Assembly (NCBI RefSeq): GCF_005771675.1 | Contig: NZ_VAJM01000021.1 | Span: 1 to 64,000 of the forward strand | Origin: Hymenobacter jeollabukensis | GTDB lineage: Bacteria; Bacteroidota; Bacteroidia; Cytophagales; Hymenobacteraceae | DNA: 64,000 nt | Direction: 5' to 3' | Part shown: piece after piece, positions 25,660 to 33,043 of the stretch | How positions within the stretch are numbered: the first letter of the stretch is position 1 | Layout: every line of letters begins with the position of its first letter | Notes under the pieces: generated by a model | What the model saw: only the letters and a program-made list of their open reading frames with translations | Told to the model about the DNA's origin: nothing | The model's database searches: none | Position numbers and translations under genes: made by a program

Positions 25660-26685
25660 TTACAGCTCGGGCTCCCATTGCCGGCGCCCGCGCTGCTCGC
25701 CGATGTCCTGGGTGGCCACGCGGTCGGGTCCGCTGGTGGCGCGCAGGGCCTGCTGAAAGCTGTGCAGGGCGTGCCGCACCTGGTGGCCGGTTTGGCCACG
25801 GGCGGGCTCCTCCCGGCCCGTGGCCAGCAAGTGGTAGGCATTGTCCAAGGGCTGTCCCTGCCGGGCACGCCCCTCCAGCCGGCGGAGCCGGTCGTAGAAA
25901 ATCCGGTCGTAGCCCCTCCCTTGCGCAATGCGCTGCACCCGCGCCGCATCCAGCGGCTGGCTCGGGTCCACCTGCCGGTTTAGCTGCGCGACGCGCTCGG
26001 CAATGCGGGCATTGCGCTGGGGGTTGGGCTCCGTCAGGACTGGGGCGGGTCTTCGGCGGGGCGCCGGACCCTGGTAGGCAAACTGGCGCTCGAATGCCAA
26101 CCGGGCCTCGTCCTGCCAGTCGCGCAGGCTAAAGCGGCTAACCCGGCCGCCGGGGTTCAGCGTGACGCGCTGCGCTCTATCCCGGGCTGAAACAACGACG
26201 TGGACGTGGGCCTGCAGGCCGGGCCGCACCTGTCCTGGCCGAGCCGCTCCGGCCCGCACGGCTGCGTCGGTGCCGCGGTGCGTGCGTTCGTGGTGCACGA
26301 TGGCACCCCACACCAAATCATCCTTCCCCACGGCCCCTCCGTCCTTGAGCCGAAAGCCGGCGGCGTAGGCGGCCATTACCTCCCGGGTGTAAGCGCGCAG
26401 CTTCGCCTCGTCGCCTCCGCCGATGTACGCCAATTCTTCCGGGCTCGGGGAAAGCACCAGGGAATAAAACTTGGCCTCCCCTGCCCGCAGTCCTTTGACG
26501 TTGCCGTCCAGGGAAGCCAGCAATGCCTCCCGGTCCAGCAAGTCCTGCTGGCCGTTGAAGAAGCGCGGCGCCTCGCCGTTTTGGCGAGCCTCGTGGGTCA
26601 GGTAATTCAGCGCCTGGGCCGCACTACCCTGGTTGTTGTAGGCTTTTTTGCCGTTCGTTTTAGGGTTAATAAGCTTGGCGTGCAT
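25660..26685 (-). CDS. MobB-like relaxase (DUF5712 type)
   Basis: A 341-residue DNA-nicking protein of the Bacteroidota MobB/DUF5712 kind. The N-terminus NPKTNGKKAYNNQGS matches the family start, where a Tyr may act as nucleophile. Metal-binding histidines are seen in the two motifs AIVHHERTHRG (H131, H132, H136) and AHVHVVVSARD (H160, H162). The last 120 residues are basic and helical. It is encoded 15 bp after btgA, next to the candidate oriT at 27237-27320. Confidence 0.85.
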   Translation of the reverse strand: MHAKLINPKTNGKKAYNNQGSAAQALNYLTHEARQNGEAPRFFNGQQDLLDREALLASLDGNVKGLRAGEAKFYSLVLSPSPEELAYIGGGDEAKLRAYTREVMAAYAAGFRLKDGGAVGKDDLVWGAIVHHERTHRGTDAAVRAGAARPGQVRPGLQAHVHVVVSARDRAQRVTLNPGGRVSRFSLRDWQDEARLAFERQFAYQGPAPRRRPAPVLTEPNPQRNARIAERVAQLNRQVDPSQPLDAARVQRIAQGRGYDRIFYDRLRRLEGRARQGQPLDNAYHLLATGREEPARGQTGHQVRHALHSFQQALRATSGPDRVATQDIGEQRGRRQWEPEL

Positions 26686-26700
26686 GGCGGTAATCCTGAT

Positions 26701-27177
26701 CTAACGGGCCTTTTTAAGAGCCTTTATATCTAGAGCAGCCAGTCCGGCCGCTACGGCTTCGGCGATGCGCGTCTGGTTTTTCTGCTGTATTTTGCGCAGC
26801 GCTTCCCCTCCTTCCGGGGCTAATAAATTCTCGACAACGCGTAGTGTTTGGTCCTGCACTGCCTGCTGCCGCAGCTGAAAGCGCAGCATTTCCAGCAATA
26901 TGCCTCGCTCCTGCTCCTGTAGGTAAGCGAATACCCGGTCGCCCAGCCGCTTTACCTCGGCCATGATGAGTTGACCTTCCCGAGCCTGCGATTCCACTGG
27001 GTTCAGGCCTCGCTCCGCGAAGTAGCGAATGGCCGCATCAGCGTATTCGGTGCGGGTAATGCCTAGGCGCGCAGCCTCTGCTCCTACTAGGCGGTGGGCC
27101 GGCCCACTCACGGTCAGGTGCTTGACGGCGGAGCTCTGGGCGGGTTGAGGTGGCGGGTTTTGTGGCAGTTCCTGCAT
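26701..27177 (-). CDS. BfmA/BtgA-family mobilization accessory protein
   Basis: A 158-residue basic protein. The middle (HLTVSGPAHRLVGAEAARLGITRTEYADAAIRYF, about residues 20-54) fits a ribbon-helix-helix DNA-binding domain, and a long coiled coil follows (about 70-150). This is the BtgA/BfmA type that helps the relaxase bind oriT in Bacteroidota mobile elements. It is the first gene of the mobilization operon, next to the AT-rich region that holds the candidate oriT. Confidence 0.75.
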   Translation of the reverse strand: MQELPQNPPPQPAQSSAVKHLTVSGPAHRLVGAEAARLGITRTEYADAAIRYFAERGLNPVESQAREGQLIMAEVKRLGDRVFAYLQEQERGILLEMLRFQLRQQAVQDQTLRVVENLLAPEGGEALRKIQQKNQTRIAEAVAAGLAALDIKALKKAR

Positions 27178-27236
27178 ATCAGTGATTTTAACTTCTAGAC
27201 CCTGACTGTCAACTTTTTAAAGGATCATATTAACTA

Positions 27237-27320
27237 ATATCAACTTTGTTGATATGTAACTACCATTTAGTCAGCGTATTAGCGCGAGTAAATGGTGGTC
27301 TTCTTGCTAACTACCATTAA
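27237..27320. other. Candidate oriT region: inverted repeats and ACTACCATT direct repeats
   Basis: Two inverted repeats lie beside the btgA start. ATATCAAC-TTT-GTTGATAT is at 27237-27255. ACTACCATTTA (27259-27269) pairs with TAAATGGTGGT (27289-27299), one mismatch, around a 19-nt loop. AACTACCATTAA recurs at 27309-27320. Repeats close to a relaxase operon are the usual layout of oriT; a regulatory operator is the alternative. Confidence 0.45.
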
Positions 27321-27514
27321 GCCCGGCTTCGCACTATCTGCAGGTGTGCTGGTTAAGTGAGTTTTAGCTACTGCCCTATCCCTATGCTTCCTTTCTGCTT
27401 TCAGGTATGGAGACCTGTGACCTCTAGGTATACCCTCGCATTGAAGCGGCCGGGATGCTATTAGCAGGGAACTGGTGAGAGCAACAGAGCAAAGTGGCCT
27501 AATTTTTTATTTCT

Positions 27515-27761
27515 CAGGAAACAAGTAAATCAAAAGTTTAACTGTGAATCCTGGCCGCTTTACGCCCCGTATGCCACTTTGTTTCTTAAGATTTTAGGAA
27601 ATAAGTTTCTTAAGAACTTTTGTAGAATGTTTACTGAGCAACTTGTTTTCTGTTTTACTGAGCACCTTTTATGTTTATTTACTAGGAAATAAGTAAAATA
27701 GGAAATATCCATCTCATTTTTCAAGTAATTCAGCTTCTTTATTTTCTAGGAAATAAAAAAA
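27515..27761. repeat. AGGAAATAAGT repeats upstream of parA, candidate parS
   Basis: In an otherwise very AT-rich stretch the core AGGAAAyAAGT appears at about 27516, 27596 and 27684, with shorter AGGAAATA copies at 27699 and 27748. GTTTCTTAAG is also repeated (27581 and 27605), as is TTACTGAGCA (27631 and 27655). Type Ib partition loci have their centromere just upstream of parA, as here. The rest of the 676-bp gap (27178-27853) shows no gene besides the candidate oriT. Confidence 0.5.
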
Positions 27762-27853
27762 CAAGTTTACAAGTAGCTTTGAAAACTGAGAAACAAGATG
27801 CTTATTTTGCAAACTGCTTCTCCAGTGGCTTTCCCTATTAGTTCCCCTGCCTT

Positions 27854-28582
27854 ATGAAAATCATTTGCGTTGCCAACCAGAAGGGTGGCATTGGTAAGAG
27901 TACCCTCATCACCGTGCTGGCTGGTGCGCTGGCCGCCGACTACGGCTACCGCGTGCTCGTGGTCGACGCGGACTCGCAGCAGACGCTGGCGGGGGTACGC
28001 CTCACCAACGACCAGCCGAGCGTCGAGTTGGAGCGCGAAGCCGGTACACTGACCGAGCCAGCGTTTCCCTATGCGCTGGAATCGGTAGGCATGAGCCAGG
28101 TGTATGATCGGCTCGACGAAATCAGCGACGACTACGACGTGGTGTTTATTGACGTACCAGGCCGCTCCGATGACACAGCCATGATTGACGTGCTCAGCGG
28201 TGCCAACGTGGTGCTCGTGCCGGTAGGGGCCTCGGATGCCGAGCGCCTGGCCACGATTTCCTTTATGCAGCTGCTGCAGGAGATTTCCCGGCTGTCGCGG
28301 GAGCAGGGGCTGGACTTCCAGTTCTTCGGCGTGCACTCGCACCGCACCAACCTGAAGGAGGAAAAGGACATGGATGAATTCACCGACGCCCTGGGGCTGC
28401 CGCGCCTGCAGGCCTCGTTGCGCCAGCTGGGCTGCTACAAGCGCCTCTCCACCCGTTACAGCTACCTCAATCCGGCCTACCGCCGGGCCGTGGGGGCCGA
28501 TGCTTCGGTGGAAGCCGAAGTACGGGCCTTGTGCGACGAACTGATTGCCCGTGCCGGGCTCACCGCTGAACTCGTATCGTAA
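27854..28582 (+). CDS. parA: ParA-family partition ATPase
   Basis: A 242-residue ATPase with the deviant Walker A motif NQKGGIGKSTLI (residues 7-18) and the ParA Walker B-like VVFIDVPGRSDD. It lacks the N-terminal helix-turn-helix of larger ParA proteins, so it is of the small type Ib (ParF-like) class. It forms the segregation machine with the protein at 28582, whose ATG overlaps its stop (TAATG). The AT-rich repeat region directly upstream probably holds parS and its promoter. Confidence 0.9.
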   Translation: MKIICVANQKGGIGKSTLITVLAGALAADYGYRVLVVDADSQQTLAGVRLTNDQPSVELEREAGTLTEPAFPYALESVGMSQVYDRLDEISDDYDVVFIDVPGRSDDTAMIDVLSGANVVLVPVGASDAERLATISFMQLLQEISRLSREQGLDFQFFGVHSHRTNLKEEKDMDEFTDALGLPRLQASLRQLGCYKRLSTRYSYLNPAYRRAVGADASVEAEVRALCDELIARAGLTAELVS

Positions 28583-29064
28583 TGGCCAAGATCCAACGCC
28601 TGAAAATCTCCACGGACGAGAAGATGTCCATGCTGCGCGGGCAGCCTGGGCACATGCCGGCCGCGCCCGTAGCAGCAGAGCCCACCACGGCATCTGCTCC
28701 TGAGCCCGCGCCTGTACCGGCACCCGAGCCAGCGCCAGTGGCTCCGCCGGTGGTAGAGGCTGCGGCTCCAGCGCCGGCACCGGTTGTTGCAGCAGTAGCG
28801 GCTCCTAAGCCAGCTGCCCCTGCCACGCAGGCAGTAAAGCGGGGTCGGGGCCGGCCACCAAAAGCCGAAACAGCAGCTGCCGAAACGGCTCCGTCCGGAC
28901 TGCAGCCGTCACTGATTCGTCTGGAAGGGGAGACGCAACGGGCCGCGCTGGCCTACATCCACGAGGAGCTGATGCTGCACAGCCGCCGCGTGTATCTGAA
29001 GGAGTTGGTAGATGAAGCGGTGAACTATTACCTCCAGCACGGACCGCCATCGAAAATGAAGTAA
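28582..29064 (+). CDS. Probable ParB-type centromere-binding partner with AT-hook and ribbon-helix-helix
   Basis: A 160-residue protein translationally coupled to parA. It has a short N-terminal basic segment, then a Pro/Ala/Glu-rich linker (about residues 26-83), an AT-hook KRGRGRPPK (86-94), and a C-terminal region (about 110-155) whose pattern (SLIRLEGETQRAALAYIHEELML, then VYLKELVDEAVNYYL) resembles a ribbon-helix-helix dimer. Small RHH proteins serve as ParB in type Ib partition systems. The AT-hook fits the AT-rich repeats upstream. Not a classical ParB; role inferred from position. Confidence 0.6.
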   Translation: MAKIQRLKISTDEKMSMLRGQPGHMPAAPVAAEPTTASAPEPAPVPAPEPAPVAPPVVEAAAPAPAPVVAAVAAPKPAAPATQAVKRGRGRPPKAETAAAETAPSGLQPSLIRLEGETQRAALAYIHEELMLHSRRVYLKELVDEAVNYYLQHGPPSKMK

Positions 29065-29101
29065 GCTCCCATCGGCCTCTTTCCAACTCTCAAGACTGAA
29101 T

Positions 29102-30466
29102 ATGAAGCAAATTTCAGGTTTGCGATTTGACGCTTTGGCTGGATATGCCCGTCAACCTGCTACCAAACACATGTTTCAAGAAGTTGCTTGGTTTTCACAT
29201 TTTGACGAGCGTGTTCTAGGTGTATTGGTGAAGCACTGGGAGGATGGTGACTTTGCGGGAGCAGTTTTTGGCCGTGACAGGAAAGGACGTTACCGCGCAG
29301 TAGAGCTTACAGTTCCATTTCAGGAAAATGCCACCCTCGCGAGAATAGATCTACGCCGGGCAATGGAAAGAGTATCGGGACAACCTGATGAATCTTATTT
29401 TCAGGGTGATGAGAAGGGGAAACCTTTAGACTTCTTTGCGCCTCAAGCACCCGATAAAGAACAAAATCCCTCGTTTCGCATGCTACTGAACGACGAGGGG
29501 CATGCGGCTGCCAAAGGGATTATCAAACCATTGATGCACTGGTTTGAAGACCCAGACGGAAATTTTGTTGAGCAATTTCAATCAAGTGGATTTGATGCGC
29601 GCATTTGGGAGCTATACCTATATGCGGCTTTTGTAGAGATGGGTTATGCGTTCGACCGCACTAAACCAATGCCTGATTTCACTTGCGAAGGCATAAACGG
29701 CATTTTTTGCGTTGAGGCAGTTACAGTTAACCCTACAGTTATAGATGGGGCTATTCAGCCTCCTCCACAGATTAATACGCCGGACGATATTCTACAATAT
29801 CAGCGTGAGTACATGCCCATTAAGTTTGGCAGCCCACTCACATCCAAGCTAAAGAAGAGGTACTGGGAAAAACCTCATGTTGCAGGTAAGCCGCTAATAT
29901 TTGCTATTCAGGACTTCTCTGCACCAGGTAGCCTGCTGGATTCCCGAGCTGGCCTCCCCATTTACCTATATGGTATAGACTACGATTGGACCCATGATAA
30001 TGATGGCCAATTGGTTATAACTCCCCGTGAGGTAAAAACCCACCGTTGGGGCTCAAAGGAAATTCCCTCCGGCTTCTTTAATCTACCCGACTCCGAACAC
30101 ATTAGCGGGGTGCTGTTCAGCAATAGTGGTACTATTTCCAAGTTCAACAGAATGGGGGTACTGGCTGGGTTTGGCTTAGAAAACGTAACGTTACTCAGGC
30201 ATGGATCTGCCGTAAACCACGATCCCAATGCAACAGAACCATTACCATTCATTCACCGTGTTGACCCAACGGTATATACCGAATCATGGAGCGAGGGTCT
30301 AGAGTTATACCATAACCCTAATTCCTTACACCCTCTGGACCCTGCGTTACTACCAAACATCGCTCACTATCACCTGCTTGAAGACGGTTTACTGCAAGGC
30401 ATTACACCGAAATGGCATCCTCTGGTATCTCATACGCAAGTATTAGTAGGAGTTAAGGAGCTATAG
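29102..30466 (+). CDS. Hypothetical protein with PD-(D/E)xK-like core
   Basis: A 454-residue soluble protein of unknown function. In the middle, IWELYLYAAFVEMGY (E170), MPDF (D192) and FCVEAV (E205) follow the order of a PD-(D/E)xK nuclease core (helix with Glu, then Asp, then Glu on a beta strand), but the usual Lys two residues after the last Glu is replaced by Val. Upstream and downstream parts are beta-rich without known motifs. It is less GC-rich than its neighbours and lies 37 bp after the partition genes. A defence or DNA-processing role is a guess. The name applied to similar proteins is not recalled with certainty. Confidence 0.6.
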   Translation: MKQISGLRFDALAGYARQPATKHMFQEVAWFSHFDERVLGVLVKHWEDGDFAGAVFGRDRKGRYRAVELTVPFQENATLARIDLRRAMERVSGQPDESYFQGDEKGKPLDFFAPQAPDKEQNPSFRMLLNDEGHAAAKGIIKPLMHWFEDPDGNFVEQFQSSGFDARIWELYLYAAFVEMGYAFDRTKPMPDFTCEGINGIFCVEAVTVNPTVIDGAIQPPPQINTPDDILQYQREYMPIKFGSPLTSKLKKRYWEKPHVAGKPLIFAIQDFSAPGSLLDSRAGLPIYLYGIDYDWTHDNDGQLVITPREVKTHRWGSKEIPSGFFNLPDSEHISGVLFSNSGTISKFNRMGVLAGFGLENVTLLRHGSAVNHDPNATEPLPFIHRVDPTVYTESWSEGLELYHNPNSLHPLDPALLPNIAHYHLLEDGLLQGITPKWHPLVSHTQVLVGVKEL

Positions 30467-30489
30467 TTCTGCCAAGCACACAGAATGGG

Positions 30490-30777
30490 TTATGGCACTG
30501 TGAGATGAGGCTGGTTGGCCTTTAACTCATCTAATACAACAGCTAAGACATCCTCCGCAGTAATGTTTAACAGATCTGCCACGCGCAGTAACTCAGCCAC
30601 GGTAAGCGTGGACGGATCTGCCTCGCGTTGCTTAATGGTGCGGTAGGTCATGCGAAGATGTTCCATCAGTTCGCGCTCTGTAAAGTGGTATCGGCCGTTT
30701 CGAAGCAGGTCAGTGAATCGCCGCGGGGCGGATGACTCCACTTGGCTTTTGGGCGGTAGGTGAGGAGTATTCGGCAT
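30490..30777 (-). CDS. Small helix-turn-helix-like protein
   Basis: A 95-residue basic protein. The central segment (TERELMEHLRMTYRTIKQREADPSTLTVAELLRVADLLNIT) has the look of a Cro/C1-type (XRE) helix-turn-helix, where the recognition helix would be around YRTIKQRE and the last helix ITAEDVLAVV. The ATG at 30777 is preferred to an upstream one at 30864 that adds a low-complexity Gly/Pro stretch. It may regulate the convergent or neighbouring genes. Confidence 0.6.
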   Translation of the reverse strand: MPNTPHLPPKSQVESSAPRRFTDLLRNGRYHFTERELMEHLRMTYRTIKQREADPSTLTVAELLRVADLLNITAEDVLAVVLDELKANQPHLTVP

Positions 30778-30873
30778 GGTGGTTATTGGATGAGGAAGTA
30801 AAGGAGTGTGGCGAGCGGGTACCCCACCGCCCCCGGCCCCGCCCGGTAATGGGCGAGGCGACAAGGTGAATGG

Positions 30874-32163
30874 CTATTCCGGCGCGTGCTCCAGGGCCGT
30901 AAAGTGGGGGTTCTGCCGCGCTTCTTCGGCTAACGTGCGTTCCTCCCACTCGGCAATCTGCCGCATGATGTTGGTCAGCCAGAGGCCCAGCCGGGCGGGG
31001 TCTGCCTCGGCTAAAATTCGGGCCGTCGCGGTGCGGCGCTGCTCGTCGGTGAAAGCAGGATGCTCCATCAGGCGCGTTAGCTCGATGCGCTGCGTGGAAA
31101 CCACTACAGCCGTGAGCGTAGGCAGCGCTTCCTGCCCCAAAGCAACCAGGGGCAAGGCGGGCCGGGCCGGACGGGGCAGCGCAGGGGAAGGGGCTTCCTC
31201 GGGCTCGTCATTTACCACAGGGGCCGCAGGGCTTGCGCTGGGCGGGGTCGGTTCCGGGGTGCTCGGCTCGTTATCATCGGTGCCCGTGGTACCTAAGATA
31301 AACTCAGCGGCCCGCTGGGCCCGGCTGGCGGCCTGCACGACCAGCTTTTTGTCGCCGCGCAGCTGCTCCAGCCAAAACTGCAGGTAGGCGGCGGTATTTT
31401 CCAGCGTCGCGCTGGGGTCCAGCCCCGCATGGCCACACAGGAAGGCGGCGCCCATCTCGGCCGTCAGCTCCTCGCGGGCGTAGCTGGCGCGGCCGCTCGG
31501 GCGCAGGGCCTCGGTCAGGTCGGGCCGGTCCAGGCGGCTGGCGTGGCCGGTGGCGTGGGTCAGCTCGTGAAACAGGGTTGAGTAATAGGCCTCGCCGCTG
31601 GTGAAGGTTTCCGGGCGGGGCACGTGCACGAAGTCGGGGCCGGGGGCGTAGTAGGCCTGGCTGCCGCCGTGCTCGATGCGGGGGCAGGTGGCCCAATTTG
31701 CTACCAGGGCCTCCGCAGCCGCCAGGGGCTCGTGGGCCCGGTCCTGGGGTTGCTCCGGTAGAACGATATCCACGCCTTCGACATCATCCACCGAAAAGAC
31801 GGTGTAGTACTTGATAAAGGGTTTTTTTTCCTCTTCGCCGGTTTGCTTGTCCGTGCGGGTCGTGACGTTGTAGTAAATCACGGGCATGCCTTTGGCCCCT
31901 TTGCGAATGTTGCCGCCCAACTCACGCGCCTGCCGAAACGTGAGAAAGAAAGGCGTACCGCCTACCAAGTGCAGTAGAAAAGCATTGATGCCGGTGTAGG
32001 CCCGCCCGCTGACGTAGTTGCGGGGCAACCCATAGGCGGCATGCCAGGGCTTGCGCCAAGCAATCTGGCCCGCTTCAAGGGCAGCAATTACCCGGTCGGT
32101 AACAATCTGGTACACGTCGGGGCGGGTGGTCGTTTGGGCGGCGGTGCTGGTTTGCTTTTTCAT
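30874..32163 (-). CDS. ArdC-like antirestriction protein with zincin domain
   Basis: A 429-residue protein. The N-terminal 120 residues match the ArdC single-strand DNA-binding domain (DVYQIVTDRVIAALEAGQIAWRKPW, then GRAYTGINAFLL). A zincin-like metallopeptidase domain follows with the active site HELTHATGH (H199, E200, H203; third ligand H207 or further on). Residues 290-350 are Pro/Ala-rich. ArdC coats incoming plasmid DNA and protects it from host restriction early after transfer. An imperfect inverted repeat (about 32230-32258) lies 67 bp upstream and could be an operator. Confidence 0.88.
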   Translation of the reverse strand: MKKQTSTAAQTTTRPDVYQIVTDRVIAALEAGQIAWRKPWHAAYGLPRNYVSGRAYTGINAFLLHLVGGTPFFLTFRQARELGGNIRKGAKGMPVIYYNVTTRTDKQTGEEEKKPFIKYYTVFSVDDVEGVDIVLPEQPQDRAHEPLAAAEALVANWATCPRIEHGGSQAYYAPGPDFVHVPRPETFTSGEAYYSTLFHELTHATGHASRLDRPDLTEALRPSGRASYAREELTAEMGAAFLCGHAGLDPSATLENTAAYLQFWLEQLRGDKKLVVQAASRAQRAAEFILGTTGTDDNEPSTPEPTPPSASPAAPVVNDEPEEAPSPALPRPARPALPLVALGQEALPTLTAVVVSTQRIELTRLMEHPAFTDEQRRTATARILAEADPARLGLWLTNIMRQIAEWEERTLAEEARQNPHFTALEHAPE

Positions 32164-32352
32164 CGCTAAGTGGAGGCTAAGTGACTGTTTTTAAAACCGT
32201 TTCCTTACTTATTAAACGTAAAATCAACAGTTTTTGTTGCTAAAAAGACAACAAAAAACAGCATTAACAAGCCATTATTTTGTCCCCCCAAACCATTTCT
32301 TCCCCACTGCCCCCGCCGCTCGGTTCGCCTTTCCACTTACCTTGAGGGGCCG

Positions 32353-32388
32353 GAAACAAAAGCGCCCGACAGGTTTGCTGTCGGGCGC
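32353..32388 (-). terminator. Rho-independent terminator of the small gene at 32411
   Basis: GCGCCCGACAG (32362-32372) pairs exactly with CTGTCGGGCGC (32378-32388); on the minus strand it is followed by TTTTGTTT. The 247-bp gap 32164-32410 otherwise holds only the AT-rich leader of the ArdC gene. Confidence 0.8.
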
Positions 32389-32410
32389 GTTCACCGCTTC
32401 ACAGGGCAGA

Positions 32411-32626
32411 TTATTCGGGTTGGCTGAGCTCTTGTTGGAGACACTCTTGCAGGCTCGCCCGGGAGGCTTCGCCGATTTGAATCAGGGGCGCTCCATCGTT
32501 GAGGTAAAACAAGACCGGATTAGCTTTGGCAACCGCTTGGCTCCAGGAATCTTCCGAGAGGTTCGCGGGCAGGTGCAGCAGGGGCTGATACTCGTCGCGG
32601 ATGAGCTGCAGAATCAACCCTTTCAT
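32411..32626 (-). CDS. Small hypothetical protein
   Basis: A 71-residue acidic, mostly helical protein (MKGLILQLIRDEYQPLL start). No motif recognised. The ATG at 32624-32626 is chosen because it follows a purine-rich stretch and gives a compact ORF with a clear terminator right after the stop. It could be a small helical protein accessory to the toprim protein or a regulator; unproven. Confidence 0.5.
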   Translation of the reverse strand: MKGLILQLIRDEYQPLLHLPANLSEDSWSQAVAKANPVLFYLNDGAPLIQIGEASRASLQECLQQELSQPE

Positions 32627-33043
32627 TGCGGGGCAAAAACTAGAAAAAGGCCGGTGACCGGTAAATATCATAACAGGGGTGATGGCGTGGGAAGGAAGGC
32701 AACGAGGGTTCCGGGCCGGCCGCGTAGCGGGGCCCGGAAATAGACAGCCCAACCCGTTGGCTAATAGCAAGCCGACGGCAGCCGCAGCAGCAGCTGCGGG
32801 GGATGTCTACCAGAAAGTTGGATTAGCCTCGATGCGGTCCGACGAACAGGGCTGGGCGCTCGGAAATAGGCAGCGGCCGCCGGGCGGCGGGTGCCAGGGT
32901 TCGGCCCATTAGAGGGAAGCCGAACGGAGCATATAAGGATGTAAGACCTGTTTTCGCCAGCATGGTAAGCAGCTTGCTATGGTCGCAAAGCTAAATAATC
33001 GGCCTATACTTTGAGAGCTTTTCAACGCTACGCCTTATAACCG
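32627..33043. other. Gene-poor interval of 417 bp
   Basis: Between the minus-strand genes ending at 33044 and starting at 32626. No convincing gene. An approximate direct repeat CGGAAATAGrCAGC occurs at about 32736 and 32862. Nothing else supported. Confidence 0.4.

Noticed and set aside
32234-32743. 169-residue plus-strand frame across the ArdC leader and the terminator
   Set aside because: It runs antisense to the small gene at 32411 and through a clear terminator, without any motif.
32627-33043. Frame of 77 residues on the plus strand at 32679-32912
   Set aside because: Short, low-complexity, and without a ribosome-binding site or motif.
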